This document shows, one piece after another, positions 28,821 to 38,185 of a stretch of DNA of 64,000 nucleotides. This DNA is from Alkalihalophilus pseudofirmus (lineage in GTDB: Bacteria > Bacillota > Bacilli > Bacillales > Bacillaceae_D). The translations under genes were made by a program, and so were the position numbers. The stretch covers positions 93,839 to 157,838 of the forward strand of contig NZ_CP117836.1 of NCBI RefSeq assembly GCF_029094545.1, read 5' to 3'. How positions within the stretch are numbered: position 1 is the first letter of the stretch; every line of letters starts with the position of its first letter. The notes beneath the pieces are model-generated. The model did no database searches. It saw nothing but the letters and a program-made list of their open reading frames with translations, and had not been told where the DNA came from.

Positions 28821-28961
28821 ATGGTAATCCAAAAACGAGAAGATTGCTATCATTGTTATGGGACTGGAAAGGTACCTGTTATCCCTTGGGATGATCGACC
28901 AATCTGGGAGAGAATGAAGGAAGAGATTCTTGTCGACTGTGATATGTGCGAGGTTGAATGA
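28821..28961 (+). CDS. small zinc-finger-like protein, 46 residues
   Basis: ATG 28821 follows GTGAGGA. The protein holds two Cys pairs, CYHCYGTGK near residue 9 and CDMC near residue 40, the layout of a DnaJ-type or rubredoxin-like zinc knuckle. It is short and acidic after the first pair. Small proteins like this are common in prophages and mobile elements. Function is not known. Confidence 0.6.
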   Translation: MVIQKREDCYHCYGTGKVPVIPWDDRPIWERMKEEILVDCDMCEVE

Positions 28962-28998
28962 TGCCAAGTGTTTAATATCAGTTAAAGGGGATGTGTAA

Positions 28999-29136
28999 AT
29001 GAGATTATCGGAGATTAATAGTAAATATGAAACGATAATGCAATCATCTGAATCTAACCAGATGAAGGCGAGAAAACTATCGCGCTTAAATGAGCGATAT
29101 GGAACGCTTCTTCTCAATCCCTATGTTGAAGAATGA
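28999..29136 (+). CDS. small hypothetical protein, 45 residues
   Basis: ATG 28999 lies 10 bases after AAAGGGG. The sequence is helical and polar (LSEINSKYETIMQ, RKLSRLNERYGTLL). It overlaps the next small ORF in another frame, as phage genes often do. Family not recognised. Confidence 0.45.
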   Translation: MRLSEINSKYETIMQSSESNQMKARKLSRLNERYGTLLLNPYVEE

Positions 29137-29209
29137 ACAATGGGAAAGGGAAAATCGAAAAGTCATTGCTCTTTATCGGAAATTATCAATGAGTCGTAGT
29201 TTTGATTAA
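29099..29209 (+). CDS. small hypothetical protein, 36 residues, out-of-frame overlap
   Basis: The frame from ATG 29099 reads as a coherent charged peptide (NEQWERENRKVIALYRK) ending MSRSFD. It overlaps the 45-residue ORF by 38 bases in another frame and has no good ribosome site. It may be the tail of a gene whose start was lost by frameshift. Confidence 0.35.
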   Translation: MERFFSIPMLKNEQWERENRKVIALYRKLSMSRSFD

Positions 29210-29255
29210 TAGTTGATGAAAAGTAAGTTAGATGTCTAGAAGGAGGGGGGAAATT

Positions 29256-30242
29256 ATGAACGCAAAAGCAGCAGCAGAGATCTTAAATGTTAGTTTAACG
29301 ACGATATCTACATACATAAAAGAAGGGTTACTTATACCTGATAACATGAATTCATGGCACATCGAAGGGGAGTACATTATTCCAGACGATCAAGTGAATG
29401 AATTGAAAGAGAAGCTATATCCTGGAGGGCTTACAACTAAACAAACATCAGAGTATGTAGGAAATGGCTGTAAACCATATCAAGTGTTAAATGCTATTAA
29501 TAAAGGGCTGCTTACTGTAAAAGTAAGTGATGTTCTAAGTAAACCCGTATATTATGTGCAAGAGGATGACAAGCTTGAACAGTTTAAGCATACGTTTCAC
29601 ATAAAAAAAGATAAGAACCAAAAACATTTTGATTCCCAGCAACGAATCTTCCTATATCAATCTTACCGAGATAAAGAGTCTGGTGAAGTGGTTCGTGTAA
29701 TGTCTATTGATAAAGAAGAAGGGTATGCGCTTAATGCGATGGGAGAACGTATTTCGTTAACCCATTTATCGCTACATTATGAGCCATTGACTGACTATCA
29801 CATCGGAAAGTTAAATAACCGAATTGGAGATGTCACTTTTAGCTTTATTATGCCTAGTCATATTAGGGCCTTAACTTATAAATTCATTGAAAAGATTGCT
29901 GAAGAAAGTGGAGTGCGAAACTATTCTATAGAAGAAACTGATCAGAAGTTAATCGTGAAGTGTAAACCGTTCCTTATTCGATTTGATGAAAGCAGCGTGG
30001 ACCATGAACTATTAGATCATGCTAAACGCTCCTTAATAAAAGGTAAAGTACAAGAAAGGAAAGAGGATTTCTTCTTTGCGAGTACAGATCGTAAAGTAAG
30101 CTTGGTATTGGAGGATGAAATGTTTTCAGAGATCGAAAAAAGAGCAAAGAATGAAGGGTTAGACGTCGATACATTTATTAGTAAAACGTTAAGAACTACC
30201 TTAACAATTAATAATACTGATAGTGGTTGTATTAATGTGTAA
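29256..30242 (+). CDS. HTH DNA-binding protein paired with AbiH
   Basis: A 328-residue protein. ATG 29256 is used because AGGAGGGGGG lies just before it; an upstream ATG at 29232 is less likely. The N-terminus (MNAKAAAEILNVSLTTISTY) is a MerR/excisionase-like helix-turn-helix, and a second similar segment follows near residue 70 (LTTKQTSEYVGNGCKPYQVL). The middle has a beta-rich part and the end is helical (LEDEMFSEIEKRAKNEGLDVDTF), like a ribbon-helix-helix tail. Its last 8 bases overlap the AbiH start, so the two are co-translated. A role as regulator of, or partner in, phage defence is inferred from this pairing. Confidence 0.65.
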   Translation: MNAKAAAEILNVSLTTISTYIKEGLLIPDNMNSWHIEGEYIIPDDQVNELKEKLYPGGLTTKQTSEYVGNGCKPYQVLNAINKGLLTVKVSDVLSKPVYYVQEDDKLEQFKHTFHIKKDKNQKHFDSQQRIFLYQSYRDKESGEVVRVMSIDKEEGYALNAMGERISLTHLSLHYEPLTDYHIGKLNNRIGDVTFSFIMPSHIRALTYKFIEKIAEESGVRNYSIEETDQKLIVKCKPFLIRFDESSVDHELLDHAKRSLIKGKVQERKEDFFFASTDRKVSLVLEDEMFSEIEKRAKNEGLDVDTFISKTLRTTLTINNTDSGCINV

Positions 30243-31173
30243 TTTATTTGTTATAGGTAACGGTTTTGACCTTTCACATGGTCTATCTACTTCTTATCAA
30301 GATTTTAAGGAATTTTGTGAAAGTAGTATTGAAAATATAACTGTAGATGAGCTAATTGTTCCGGAAGTACAGCTTTTACCAGATGGGGGCTCTCATTATA
30401 ACGAAGATGATGTAATTTCTATGCTTCTTTACTTAATTAGTTTAGCCGAGGGGAGTATCGATAAGTGGCAAGACGTGGAAAATTCATTAGGTAGGTTAGA
30501 CTTTGGTATAGTTTTAGACTTAGTTGACGAAATAAGCGATAAAGAAGGAGACTTTGATTTGTGGAAAATGGCAACCGTTTATGGAGATGTTGCGTCAAGT
30601 CTTATTGTTCCTACACTGTCAATACAAGAACTCTTTAGTAAGTGGGTAGATTCTATAGATATATCTTCAGCATGTGAAAAATACGACTTCAAAATACTGT
30701 TGAATGAAAATGATAAGTTTTTAACATTTAACTATACGGACACATTGGAAGAACTGTACGGTATAGCTGAAGAAAATGTGTGTCATATTCATGGTAGACA
30801 GTATGACGAAATCCTTTTTGGGCATGGGGATGAAGAAGATCATTCCGAAGATCATATGTCTCGGTATATTGGTTCAGAGGATGGATTAAGTCAAATCCAT
30901 GAACGGTTAAGGAAAGATACGGGCCTAGCCTTAAAAGTTAACAACAATTTCTTCCAAGAATTAAAAGATATAAAAATGATTTATTCTTATGGGTTTTCAT
31001 TTAGTAAGGTTGATCTAATTTACTTGAGTGTTATATTTAATCAGGTTGATACTTCATATGTAACATGGTCGTTTAATGATTATGAAAATCAGTCAGTTTT
31101 GAGGCAATGGGAAGGGGTCTTAAAGGAGTTAGGTTTTAAAGGAGACTTTACTACATTTACTATAAAGAATTAA
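30235..31173 (+). CDS. AbiH-family phage abortive-infection protein
   Basis: A 312-residue protein starting at ATG 30235 inside the end of the HTH gene. The N-terminus LFVIGNGFDLSHGLSTSYQDF is the diagnostic AbiH motif (nucleotide-binding-like GNGFD). A mid segment (FLTFNYTDTLEELYG ... CHIHG) and a late one (IYSYGFSFSKVD) also match the family's conserved pattern (NYT, HIHG, GHS-like). AbiH proteins stop lactococcal and other phages; the mechanism is not settled. A strong terminator follows directly. The preceding HTH gene and nearby recombinase suggest a mobile defence cargo. Confidence 0.85.
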   Translation: MCNLFVIGNGFDLSHGLSTSYQDFKEFCESSIENITVDELIVPEVQLLPDGGSHYNEDDVISMLLYLISLAEGSIDKWQDVENSLGRLDFGIVLDLVDEISDKEGDFDLWKMATVYGDVASSLIVPTLSIQELFSKWVDSIDISSACEKYDFKILLNENDKFLTFNYTDTLEELYGIAEENVCHIHGRQYDEILFGHGDEEDHSEDHMSRYIGSEDGLSQIHERLRKDTGLALKVNNNFFQELKDIKMIYSYGFSFSKVDLIYLSVIFNQVDTSYVTWSFNDYENQSVLRQWEGVLKELGFKGDFTTFTIKN

Positions 31174-31218
31174 AAAAAGCCCTCTGTTGTTGTCCTGGCA
31201 ACTACAGAGGGCTTTTTG
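31173..31218 (+). terminator. terminator of the HTH-AbiH unit
   Basis: Long stem AAAAAAGCCCTCTGT / ACAGAGGGCTTTTT with an inner GTTG/CAAC pair and a T run, starting at the AbiH stop. Confidence 0.85.
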
Positions 31219-31339
31219 GTGCTTACAGATACCTGTATATAAGATTATATATCCATTTATTAGTCAATTCAAACGTATCAAGGTTCATGTAGAAAGCAGA
31301 AGGAACACTTCTTTAGAAAAGTTCCATATATTTATATAG

Positions 31340-31420
31340 TTATTTTGCTTTAACTAGCTGCTTTCTCTTCTTTTGTTTTTGAATTGCTTTCTTTAATTCT
31401 CCTGCAAGTTCTTTATTCAT
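31340..31420 (-). CDS. tiny lysine-rich protein (26 residues), module copy 1
   Basis: ATG 31420 follows AGAGGTGA. The product (MNKELAGELKKAIQK then QKKRKQLVKAK) is a highly basic amphipathic helix. It is divergent from the RHH-like gene at 31586. A 34-residue lysine-rich ORF sits at the same place before the second module copy (38186-38290), which supports it being real. Confidence 0.45.
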   Translation of the reverse strand: MNKELAGELKKAIQKQKKRKQLVKAK

Positions 31421-31510
31421 TGACGTCACCTCTAAGAATAAATTTTACTCCCATTATGCCCACTTGTACTGTTTTTATACGCATACCCCCTCCTACCGAG
31501 TCATAGAATG

Positions 31511-31543
31511 TACCAAATAGCCGGTTAGACTTATGACCCAAAC
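31511..31543. promoter_or_regulatory. candidate operator of module copy 1
   Basis: TACCAAATAGCC and ATGACCCAAAC lie in the divergent intergenic region. Close matches (TACCAAATGACC and ATAACCCAAAC) stand at 38389-38413 before the second copy, with different spacing. Conservation between decayed and intact copies suggests a binding site. Confidence 0.4.
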
Positions 31544-31585
31544 GTAAAAGAAGAAATCACTAAAAATAGAAGAGGGGGGAGAGGC

Positions 31586-32044
31586 TTGAGTACGTTTAAA
31601 TTAGATGTGGAAGACAAGAAAAGAAAAAAAGAATCGCGTTTTAAGATGACTTTATTAGAAGAGCCAACTTATAAAGAATCAAATGAAATAAAAGAGAGAA
31701 AACGAAAGGTTAGGTGTGATAAAAAAACCGACATTAAAACCCCAGTTACTATTGAACAAAAACAAAAATTGATGATCTTAGCGAGACAAGAAAGCATCAA
31801 AACAGGTGAAAGAGTATCTGTCACCCAGATGGCCTCTAGGCTTGTCCAAAAAGGGTTATTTGAATATGAATCTTTTCCAGATTGCGACTATGACCCTGCT
31901 TTGAAAAGCGTTCATGTAAAGCTTACTCCATTTTATACAGATCAACTATTTAACTATGAGCTGGAATGGGATGTGAGCAAACGTGTCGCTGCAGCAAGGA
32001 TTCTTTGTTTTATGTTAGAGAAGAGGGACGTTCATGAAATATAG
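31586..32044 (+). CDS. putative ribbon-helix-helix DNA-binding protein, module gene A
   Basis: A 152-residue protein with TTG start 31586 behind AGGGGGGAGAGG. The first 60 residues are very basic; the middle (VTIEQKQKLMILARQESIKTGERVSVTQMASRLVQ) has the shape of a small ribbon-helix-helix or ParG-like region, then a C-terminal part ends ELEWDVSKRVAAARIL. It overlaps gene B by 11 bases. A paralogue at 38454 carries a frameshift. Partition, copy control or relaxosome assistance are possible roles on a plasmid; none is shown by the sequence. Confidence 0.6.
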   Translation: MSTFKLDVEDKKRKKESRFKMTLLEEPTYKESNEIKERKRKVRCDKKTDIKTPVTIEQKQKLMILARQESIKTGERVSVTQMASRLVQKGLFEYESFPDCDYDPALKSVHVKLTPFYTDQLFNYELEWDVSKRVAAARILCFMLEKRDVHEI

Positions 32045-32618
32045 TGGAGCCGATCTGATCGGTGAAGAACGGTACTTGAAAAGTGGGGAAGCCTCTTGGA
32101 GATACAAACTCTTATTTAAGTGGTTAGCATCTAAGGATGTTACCCTGCATCTACGTTTTCCTGAAACGTACTTAAAACGTTGTTGGTTAATGTGTGATGA
32201 TATTAAAAGATATGCTGATGAAGAGATTGAACCAGACTTCATACTGAGTGTATTGGTGGAGAGTTTTTTAACAGAACTAGCGAAGCGAGGTTCACTCTTA
32301 GCTTACGAATATCTTATGGAACGCTATTCAAAAGTGTTGCAAGTTGCTCATTATCAGTCCAAGAATATAGATGAATTTGAGCTTTTTGAGAAGCCAAATG
32401 AACCTTTAGAAATATATACAGTTTCATTAGATCGAGACGCTGTCTATCGGTTAGAATGGTTTCTAATGGAGTTAGACGAGGTTGTGCAAACGCATGGTTT
32501 AACAGTAGAGAAAGTATTAGAAATTCTGTTTTGTTATGTCATTGATCTTGTTAAAAAAGGCGGGGGAGAGCAATTCTTCAAAAGGTTAATTTCATTTATT
32601 GAGAAAATTGAAGATTAG
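32034..32618 (+). CDS. unrecognised protein, module gene B
   Basis: A 194-residue protein whose ATG 32034 lies inside gene A. It has no membrane segment. It has a beta-like N-terminus (DVTLHLRFPETYLKRC) and helices later (DDIKRYADEEIEPDFILSVLVESFL, LTVEKVLEILFCYVIDLVKKGGGEQFF). The same gene order and overlap style is seen at 38922, where the copy has an internal deletion. I do not recognise the family. The conserved A-B overlap suggests the products act together. Confidence 0.6.
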   Translation: MKYSGADLIGEERYLKSGEASWRYKLLFKWLASKDVTLHLRFPETYLKRCWLMCDDIKRYADEEIEPDFILSVLVESFLTELAKRGSLLAYEYLMERYSKVLQVAHYQSKNIDEFELFEKPNEPLEIYTVSLDRDAVYRLEWFLMELDEVVQTHGLTVEKVLEILFCYVIDLVKKGGGEQFFKRLISFIEKIED

Positions 32619-32794
32619 TCAGCTCAATAACTTTTTAAAAGGCACCAAAGAAAGATTAGTATGTTAATTAGACTCTTAGTGTTTCTTTACTTATAATGGG
32701 TTCATCGTCTGATAACATTTTATTAGACCCCCTTTTGTTATATATACACCTTCGGAAGCTCTTACGGCATATGTAAGGGTTTTCATTTGAATCT

Positions 32795-33070
32795 TCCACG
32801 CATATTATTCAATTAGCAGATTCAACGAGAAAAGCAAATGCAAGATATTTCGCCAGTATTAAAGAGGTCCCTACAAAGGCAATTACAATGGGAATTGGAA
32901 CCATTATGAGAAGTAAAGAAATTCTTTTGCTCGTTTCAGGGGAAAGCAAAAGTGAAGCATTAAACTACTTATTAAATGGAGAAATCCAGCCTCAGTTTCC
33001 TGCTTCTATCTTAAGAAAGCATCCGGCTGTGACCGTTATCGCAGATCAGGATGCCGAGTATGGGGGTTAA
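32795..33070 (+). pseudogene. nagB: glucosamine-6-phosphate deaminase, C-terminal fragment
   Basis: The frame reads STHIIQLADSTRKANARYF, then VPTKAITMGIGTIMRSKEILLLVSGE and FPASILRKHPAVTVIAD to TAA. These are the conserved last 90 residues of NagB, which converts glucosamine-6-P to fructose-6-P. The N-terminal two-thirds with the active-site residues are missing, so this is a relic. Confidence 0.8.
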
Positions 33071-34083
33071 GATGCTGGATGAGCCTGTATAGTCAAAATT
33101 AATTAGCTCTCTACTTACTTGAGATAGAAGACACATATCAAGTTACCACTTAATTGAGAGGGGCTTAGAACTGTATTTTTTGTTTATTTCAGTTCGGAGC
33201 GCATAGATTCTATCTGCCAAGTATCAGGATCATATTATAGCAGCTGCTGAATACTCAAGCTAAAGACCCATTGATCCCGACTTCAATTGTTACTAAATAA
33301 TATTTAAGTGGTTTATCAGTATGACTATTCAGGTCTAGTCCAAGAGGAGAGGACTTTACAGTTATGATATAATAGAATTTTTTTGTTGATTTACTAAAGT
33401 AGTAGCTTATAGTCACTCTTACGCATGAGAGGGGGGTATCATTCAGCTGGAACCTTACTTAAACATAGAAGTGAAAAGCCTAGAGTCTATTCAAATCGAT
33501 TAAGTAATGATCGTTTGAGTGATCCATTTGAAGGAAATGCAACTCTTTTTTTGGAAAACTAGTATTGGTGAGCAGGTATGAATCAAATAAAGGCGTTGTC
33601 GGGTAACCGGCAGCGTTTTTTTAATTTCAGAAGATCTAAGAATACACCATAACCATTTGACACAAGTTAAGTAATTAAATGCTAGTGAAGGAAGAGAATT
33701 ACCATGTTTTAAAGGCTACAGAACATCTTTGCGTCATTGCTATTTATTGTTACTTCTGATCATGTGCTCATCAACTCCCTACTGATCAAAGCAGCCCCTT
33801 CTGTAGGCTGCTTTTTCAATTTACTTAACGCAAAAGAACAAAGAGGGCTAAGTAAGTTAAGTAGAATGTCTATTTCTAATAACTATTTTCACAATCTTCC
33901 AACCTTCGATTTTGATTAAATTGTTCTGTATTTCTAGAAATATCTGAGATCAAAAGCTGACTCCAACTTTACAATAACAAACCTAAACAAATAGAAAACA
34001 AATAAAAACAAATGTATATACAGAAATTCAATAGCGTGTTATATTAATTTCAGAATAAAGTAAAAGTAAAAATGGAGGTAAGT
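33071..34083. other. relic region with two terminators
   Basis: No gene is convincing. Hairpins with T runs lie at 33593-33623 (GGCGTTGTCGG / CCGGCAGCGTT, GU pairs) and 33788-33816 (AAAGCAGCC / GGCTGCTTT). Each looks like the terminator of a gene now lost. The promoter for the rhamnose gene is probably in the last 100 bases; I cannot fix its hexamers. Confidence 0.5.
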
Positions 34084-36153
34084 ATGGTACAGAATTTATG
34101 GAGTGACGAAAAAGCTGCTACATTAACTGCTGGTCTTTGTGAACTTGTATATCGTTCTAACTTAATAGGGGCAGATCGTGCTGTTTGTAACTGGGGCGGT
34201 GGGAACACATCTATGAAAACAATTGAAAAAGATTTCCGTGGTCACGATGTTGAAGTAATGTGGGTAAAAGGAAGCGGATCTGATCTTGCAACTATGCAGG
34301 CAAAAAATTTCACAGCCTTAAAATTAGAAGATATCCATCGATTAATTGAGCGTGATGAAATGTCAGATGAAAAGATGGTAGAGTACTTGGGTCATTGCAT
34401 GATTGATAGTAAGCATCCTCGGGCTTCTATTGAAACATTACTTCATGCATTTTTACCATTTAAGCATGTAGATCACACACATCCCGATGCGATCATTAGC
34501 ATTTGTTGTGCTGACAATGGAAAAGAGGTTGCGAATAAAATTTTTGGTGATCGTTTCGTTTGGATCCCATATGTACGACCTGGATTTACACTTTCGAAAA
34601 TGATTGCAGATGGTGTTCGCAATAACCCAAATGCAGATCTGGTTTTAATGGAGAAGCATGGTTTAGTTGTTTGGGGTGAAACGGCCAAAGAAAGTTATGA
34701 TAAAGCAATTTCAATAATTAATGAAGCGGAAGAATATATTAACGCCCAGCTCGATGTAAGCACAACATTTGGCGGCAAGAAATATGACTCATTAACTGAA
34801 GAGGATCAAAAGAGTATTTTGGCGAAAGTGATGCCGATCATTCGTGGCGCAATAAGCGATGATAAGAAAATGCTTTTAACATATGATAATGGAAATGATG
34901 TACTCGAGTTTGTTAATAGCTTAGATGCTATTAACCTTTCACAAGTGGGTGCAGCTTGTCCCGACCACTTAGTACACACAAAGATGAAGCCTTTATATAT
35001 TAATTGGGACCCTTCAACAAAAAATGTTGATCAATTAGTGGAAATGATCAAGATAGAAGTGGAAGAATTTAAAGAAGAGTATAAAGCATATTTTATACGT
35101 AACAAAAATGAAGGAGACGTTATGTTCGAGCCAGCACCACGAGTGATATTAATTCCTGGAATTGGTATGGTGAGCTCTGGTAAAAATGTAACAATGGCTA
35201 ATGTCACTGGTGCTCTTTACCATAGGGCAATTGCCGTTATGAAGGGATCGTCAGCTCTTGGGAAGTTTGTTTCTTTAAATGAAAATGAATCTTATAATAT
35301 TGAGTACTGGCCGCTTGAACTCTACAAGCTATCACTAGCTCCTTGTGAAGCTGAGTTTTCTAGAAGAGTAGCTTTTATTACGGGTGGAGCTGGTGGGATT
35401 GGCAGTGAAACATCCAGACAGTTTGCAGCAGAGGGAGCTCATGTTGTTCTTGCAGATTTGAATTTTGAAGGTGCTGAGAAAGTCGCTGCAGAAATTAATG
35501 AGAAATATGGGGCTAGCCGAGCTATGGCGTTAAAAATGGATGTAACGAGTGAAGAGCAAGTTAGAGTTGCATTTGAAGAAGCAGCACTTACGTACGGCGG
35601 TGTCGATATTATTGTTAATAATGCCGGCCTTGCAACTTCAAGCCCATTTGATGAAACAACACTAAAAGAATGGAATTTAAATATGAATGTACTTGGAACG
35701 GGATATTTCCTAGTTGCCCGCGAAGCTTTTAAACAGCTTAAAGATCAAGCATTAGGTGGAAGCATGGTCTTTATCGGTTCAAAAAATTCTGTCTATGCAG
35801 GAAAGAATGCATCTGCATATAGTTCAGTAAAAGCGCTTGAGACACATTTAGCAAGATGTATTGCAGCTGAAGGAGGCGAATATGGAATTCGTGTGAACTC
35901 AGTACTACCGGATGCTGTGCTGCAAGGGTCGACAATTTGGGGCTCAAGGTGGCGTGAAGAGCGTGCATCTGCCTATGGGATTGAGCCAGACCTATTAGAG
36001 GAACACTACCGTAAACGTACATCGTTACTCGTGAATATTTATCCGAAAGATATAGCAAATGCTATATTATTTTTCTCATCGTCAAAAGCAGAGAAGACTA
36101 CAGGTTGTATGATTACAGTTGACGGTGGTGTACCTGCAGCATTCACTAGATAA
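34084..36153 (+). CDS. rhaEW: bifunctional rhamnulose-1-P aldolase / lactaldehyde dehydrogenase
   Basis: A 689-residue fusion like B. subtilis YuxG. The N-terminal half is a class II (zinc) aldolase: NWGGGNTSMK, HTHPDAI and EKHGLVVWG supply substrate-binding and His ligands. The C-terminal half is a short-chain dehydrogenase: TGGAGGIG near residue 432, NNAG, then Ser and YSSVK for catalysis. It splits L-rhamnulose-1-phosphate and oxidises the lactaldehyde. ATG 34084 is chosen because ATG 34072 lies in the ribosome site (TGGAGGTAAGT). The usual partners rhaB, rhaM and rhaA are absent; only a DeoR regulator follows, after a gap. Confidence 0.9.
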   Translation: MVQNLWSDEKAATLTAGLCELVYRSNLIGADRAVCNWGGGNTSMKTIEKDFRGHDVEVMWVKGSGSDLATMQAKNFTALKLEDIHRLIERDEMSDEKMVEYLGHCMIDSKHPRASIETLLHAFLPFKHVDHTHPDAIISICCADNGKEVANKIFGDRFVWIPYVRPGFTLSKMIADGVRNNPNADLVLMEKHGLVVWGETAKESYDKAISIINEAEEYINAQLDVSTTFGGKKYDSLTEEDQKSILAKVMPIIRGAISDDKKMLLTYDNGNDVLEFVNSLDAINLSQVGAACPDHLVHTKMKPLYINWDPSTKNVDQLVEMIKIEVEEFKEEYKAYFIRNKNEGDVMFEPAPRVILIPGIGMVSSGKNVTMANVTGALYHRAIAVMKGSSALGKFVSLNENESYNIEYWPLELYKLSLAPCEAEFSRRVAFITGGAGGIGSETSRQFAAEGAHVVLADLNFEGAEKVAAEINEKYGASRAMALKMDVTSEEQVRVAFEEAALTYGGVDIIVNNAGLATSSPFDETTLKEWNLNMNVLGTGYFLVAREAFKQLKDQALGGSMVFIGSKNSVYAGKNASAYSSVKALETHLARCIAAEGGEYGIRVNSVLPDAVLQGSTIWGSRWREERASAYGIEPDLLEEHYRKRTSLLVNIYPKDIANAILFFSSSKAEKTTGCMITVDGGVPAAFTR

Positions 36154-36492
36154 TTGTTAAAAATTTTCCCACCTAGGAATCACACTTAGTGAAAACCGAG
36201 GTAGATTGTTTTTTATTTATTAGGTAGGAAGTGTTCATGCTTTAAGGTGCCTGATTTAGGAAACGAACTGAACTGACAGTTAATGTGGCTAAATGTGTGT
36301 ATGAAAAGCTTTTTGAAAAAGAACATTATTAATGTTATAGTTAGCAGTTTTCAAAAAAACGTTTGGAAATCTTATATCTCAATCGAGCAAGTAGAAATAA
36401 AATGATACTAATAAATCTAAAGATAGCAGCAATAGATCTTTAAAGTGAAAAGTAAATCATTATTAAGATTTTTAAATTTATGGAGGATTCTA

Positions 36493-36708
36493 GTGATTAG
36501 ACTTAACGATGATATGTTGCTTGAATCATATCAAAAAGCTTTTAAGTTAAATTTGAATAAAGGTTTTCTTCTATTGCTATTACAAGAAATTAACAGAAGA
36601 GGGATTCAAGATTTGCTGAATAGACAAAAAAAGCTTATAAATAAATTGAAACCAATACCATCTTATGAAAATCGTGAAAAAAGTGTAAACTTGCTAAAAG
36701 GTTTATAA
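36493..36708 (+). CDS. sda: Sda-like checkpoint protein, copy 2
   Basis: A 71-residue ORF from GTG 36493 with TGGAGG six bases upstream. Residues 1-45 match the Sda pattern well: LNDDMLLESYQKAFKLNLN then FLLLLLQEINRRG. A basic tail of about 25 residues (LLNRQKKLINKLK and on) is longer than in B. subtilis Sda (46 residues). It would bind the KinA-type sporulation kinase and hold back phosphorelay signalling. It sits between rhamnose genes with no evident link to them. Confidence 0.75.
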   Translation: MIRLNDDMLLESYQKAFKLNLNKGFLLLLLQEINRRGIQDLLNRQKKLINKLKPIPSYENREKSVNLLKGL

Positions 36709-37092
36709 ATTGAAGGCCATTAACGCAGAAGGATTTTTTTAAAAGTAAAAAATGTTCTCATTTCCTTCATTATTGGCAAGGTGATGATGTTGGTGATTTT
36801 GAGGTGAATAAGTAATTTACCAAGTAAGATTTATGTAATAGATAATTATCTAGGGAAAGAAAAGACTTCCGAAGAACTTTATATGGTAGTTGAAATAAAT
36901 CTACCTGAGAACAATGGTAAAGCGTTAATACGATGAAAAGATTCTATAAACTTGAAACTAGATGATAATGCAGTCGGGCTTGAATAACGAAAAATTAGCC
37001 TGGCTGCTTTTACTTATTTCTATTAAAAATGATAAAATTGAATCATTAATTTTAACACCAAAGAGGTAACATCTTATTTAGGAGATGATGCA
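36709..37092. other. no gene recognised
   Basis: Short frames with many stops, for example near 36780-36950. It occupies the place between rhaEW and its regulator and may be deletion debris. No hairpin with a T run stands out. Confidence 0.35.
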
Positions 37093-37851
37093 ATGCTTGT
37101 AGCTGAGAGGCATGAAAAGATTATAGAATTAGTTAATGGTACAGGGAGTATTCGTGTCTCTGAATTAAGTAAGGTATTTAAAGTGACAGAAGAGACGATT
37201 CGTCGTGATCTTGAGAAGCTCGAAAGTGAAGGGAAACTTCAGCGCAGTCATGGCGGCGCCGTAAGTATAAAAGATAATGAAATTGAAGCACCGTATACTG
37301 AAAGAGAAGTAAGAAATGTGAAAGAAAAGTTGGCGGTAGCCCAAGAAGCTGTTAAGTATGTATCTGTAAATGATAGGATCATACTAGATGCAAGTACAAC
37401 AGCTTGGTATATGGCAAAAAAACTGCCTGATCTTCCTTTAACAGTTTTAACGAATTCAATGAAAGTTGCTATGGAGTTAGCAAATAGAGAAAAGGTGTCC
37501 GTTATTATGGTTGGTGGCACGATGTTACCTAGATCATTATCATTTGTTGGACCACAAACGAATAAGGCATTGGAATATTACTATGTAAACAAGGCATTTA
37601 TTTCTTGCCAAGGTATACATTACAACCGTGGTATTAGCGATTCAAATGAAATGCAAGCACTAGTAAAACGAAAAATGATTGACATATCTGATGAAGTTTA
37701 TTTGCTAGCAGATCATACAAAGTTTGGAAAGCAGGCCTTTTCACGAATTGGGACGAATAATGCGATTCATACAATAATTACTGATTCTAATACAAATCAG
37801 GAGCAGGTCGAGCACTTTAAAGAAATTGGGATTCGGATGATTTTTTCATAA
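37093..37851 (+). CDS. rhaR: DeoR-family transcriptional repressor (rhamnose type)
   Basis: A 252-residue regulator. The N-terminal winged helix reads ERHEKIIELVNGTGSIRVSELSKVF and VTEETIRRDLEKLESEGKLQRSHGG (classic DeoR signature). The C-terminal DeoRC domain binds a phosphorylated sugar (DASTTAWYMAKKLP, TNSMKVAMEL, GGTMLPRSLSFVG). ATG 37093 follows GGAGATG. In B. subtilis the YulB/RhaR gene sits beside yuxG in the rhamnose operon, so rhamnose control is the likely role. The kinase and isomerase genes expected next are gone. Confidence 0.85.
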   Translation: MLVAERHEKIIELVNGTGSIRVSELSKVFKVTEETIRRDLEKLESEGKLQRSHGGAVSIKDNEIEAPYTEREVRNVKEKLAVAQEAVKYVSVNDRIILDASTTAWYMAKKLPDLPLTVLTNSMKVAMELANREKVSVIMVGGTMLPRSLSFVGPQTNKALEYYYVNKAFISCQGIHYNRGISDSNEMQALVKRKMIDISDEVYLLADHTKFGKQAFSRIGTNNAIHTIITDSNTNQEQVEHFKEIGIRMIFS

Positions 37852-38131
37852 AGAAAGGTGTTAGAATTGAGATGAAAAGCAGTCCGTATGTCTATAAAAG
37901 GAACGTGCATAGCTGCAGATGAGACCCTACAGGATAATTCTCAAATGTCACAACCGGTTTAATATAAGTCTTATAAAACAGAGCTTTTAACACACGTCTA
38001 GTCTGGCAAATCAATAAAGAGAACGGCTGAGTTTATTTGCTGGGGCAGGGTAGCTTATGTAAGAAATGATCCTTCGTAACAGGAAGATCAACCCACACTT
38101 TTTTAGGTAGATAAAATTATTTGAAAGCAGT
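37852..38131. other. no gene recognised
   Basis: Broken short frames only. This is where further rhamnose genes would be expected, but no motif of rhamnulokinase or isomerase is visible. Confidence 0.35.
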
Positions 38132-38175
38132 AAAACTAAGCCACCTTATCAAAAGTAGATAGGTTGGCTTAGTTT
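38132..38175 (-). terminator. bidirectional terminator before module copy 2
   Basis: Long inverted repeat AAACTAAGCCACCTTATC / GATAGGTTGGCTTAGTTT with a 7-base loop. On the minus strand it ends the tiny lysine-rich ORF. Confidence 0.7.
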
Positions 38176-38185
38176 ATTAATATAG

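Noticed and set aside
28755..29117. 120-codon ORF on the minus strand
   Set aside because: It is antisense to the Cys-pair protein and the 45-residue ORF, which have ribosome sites and sensible composition.
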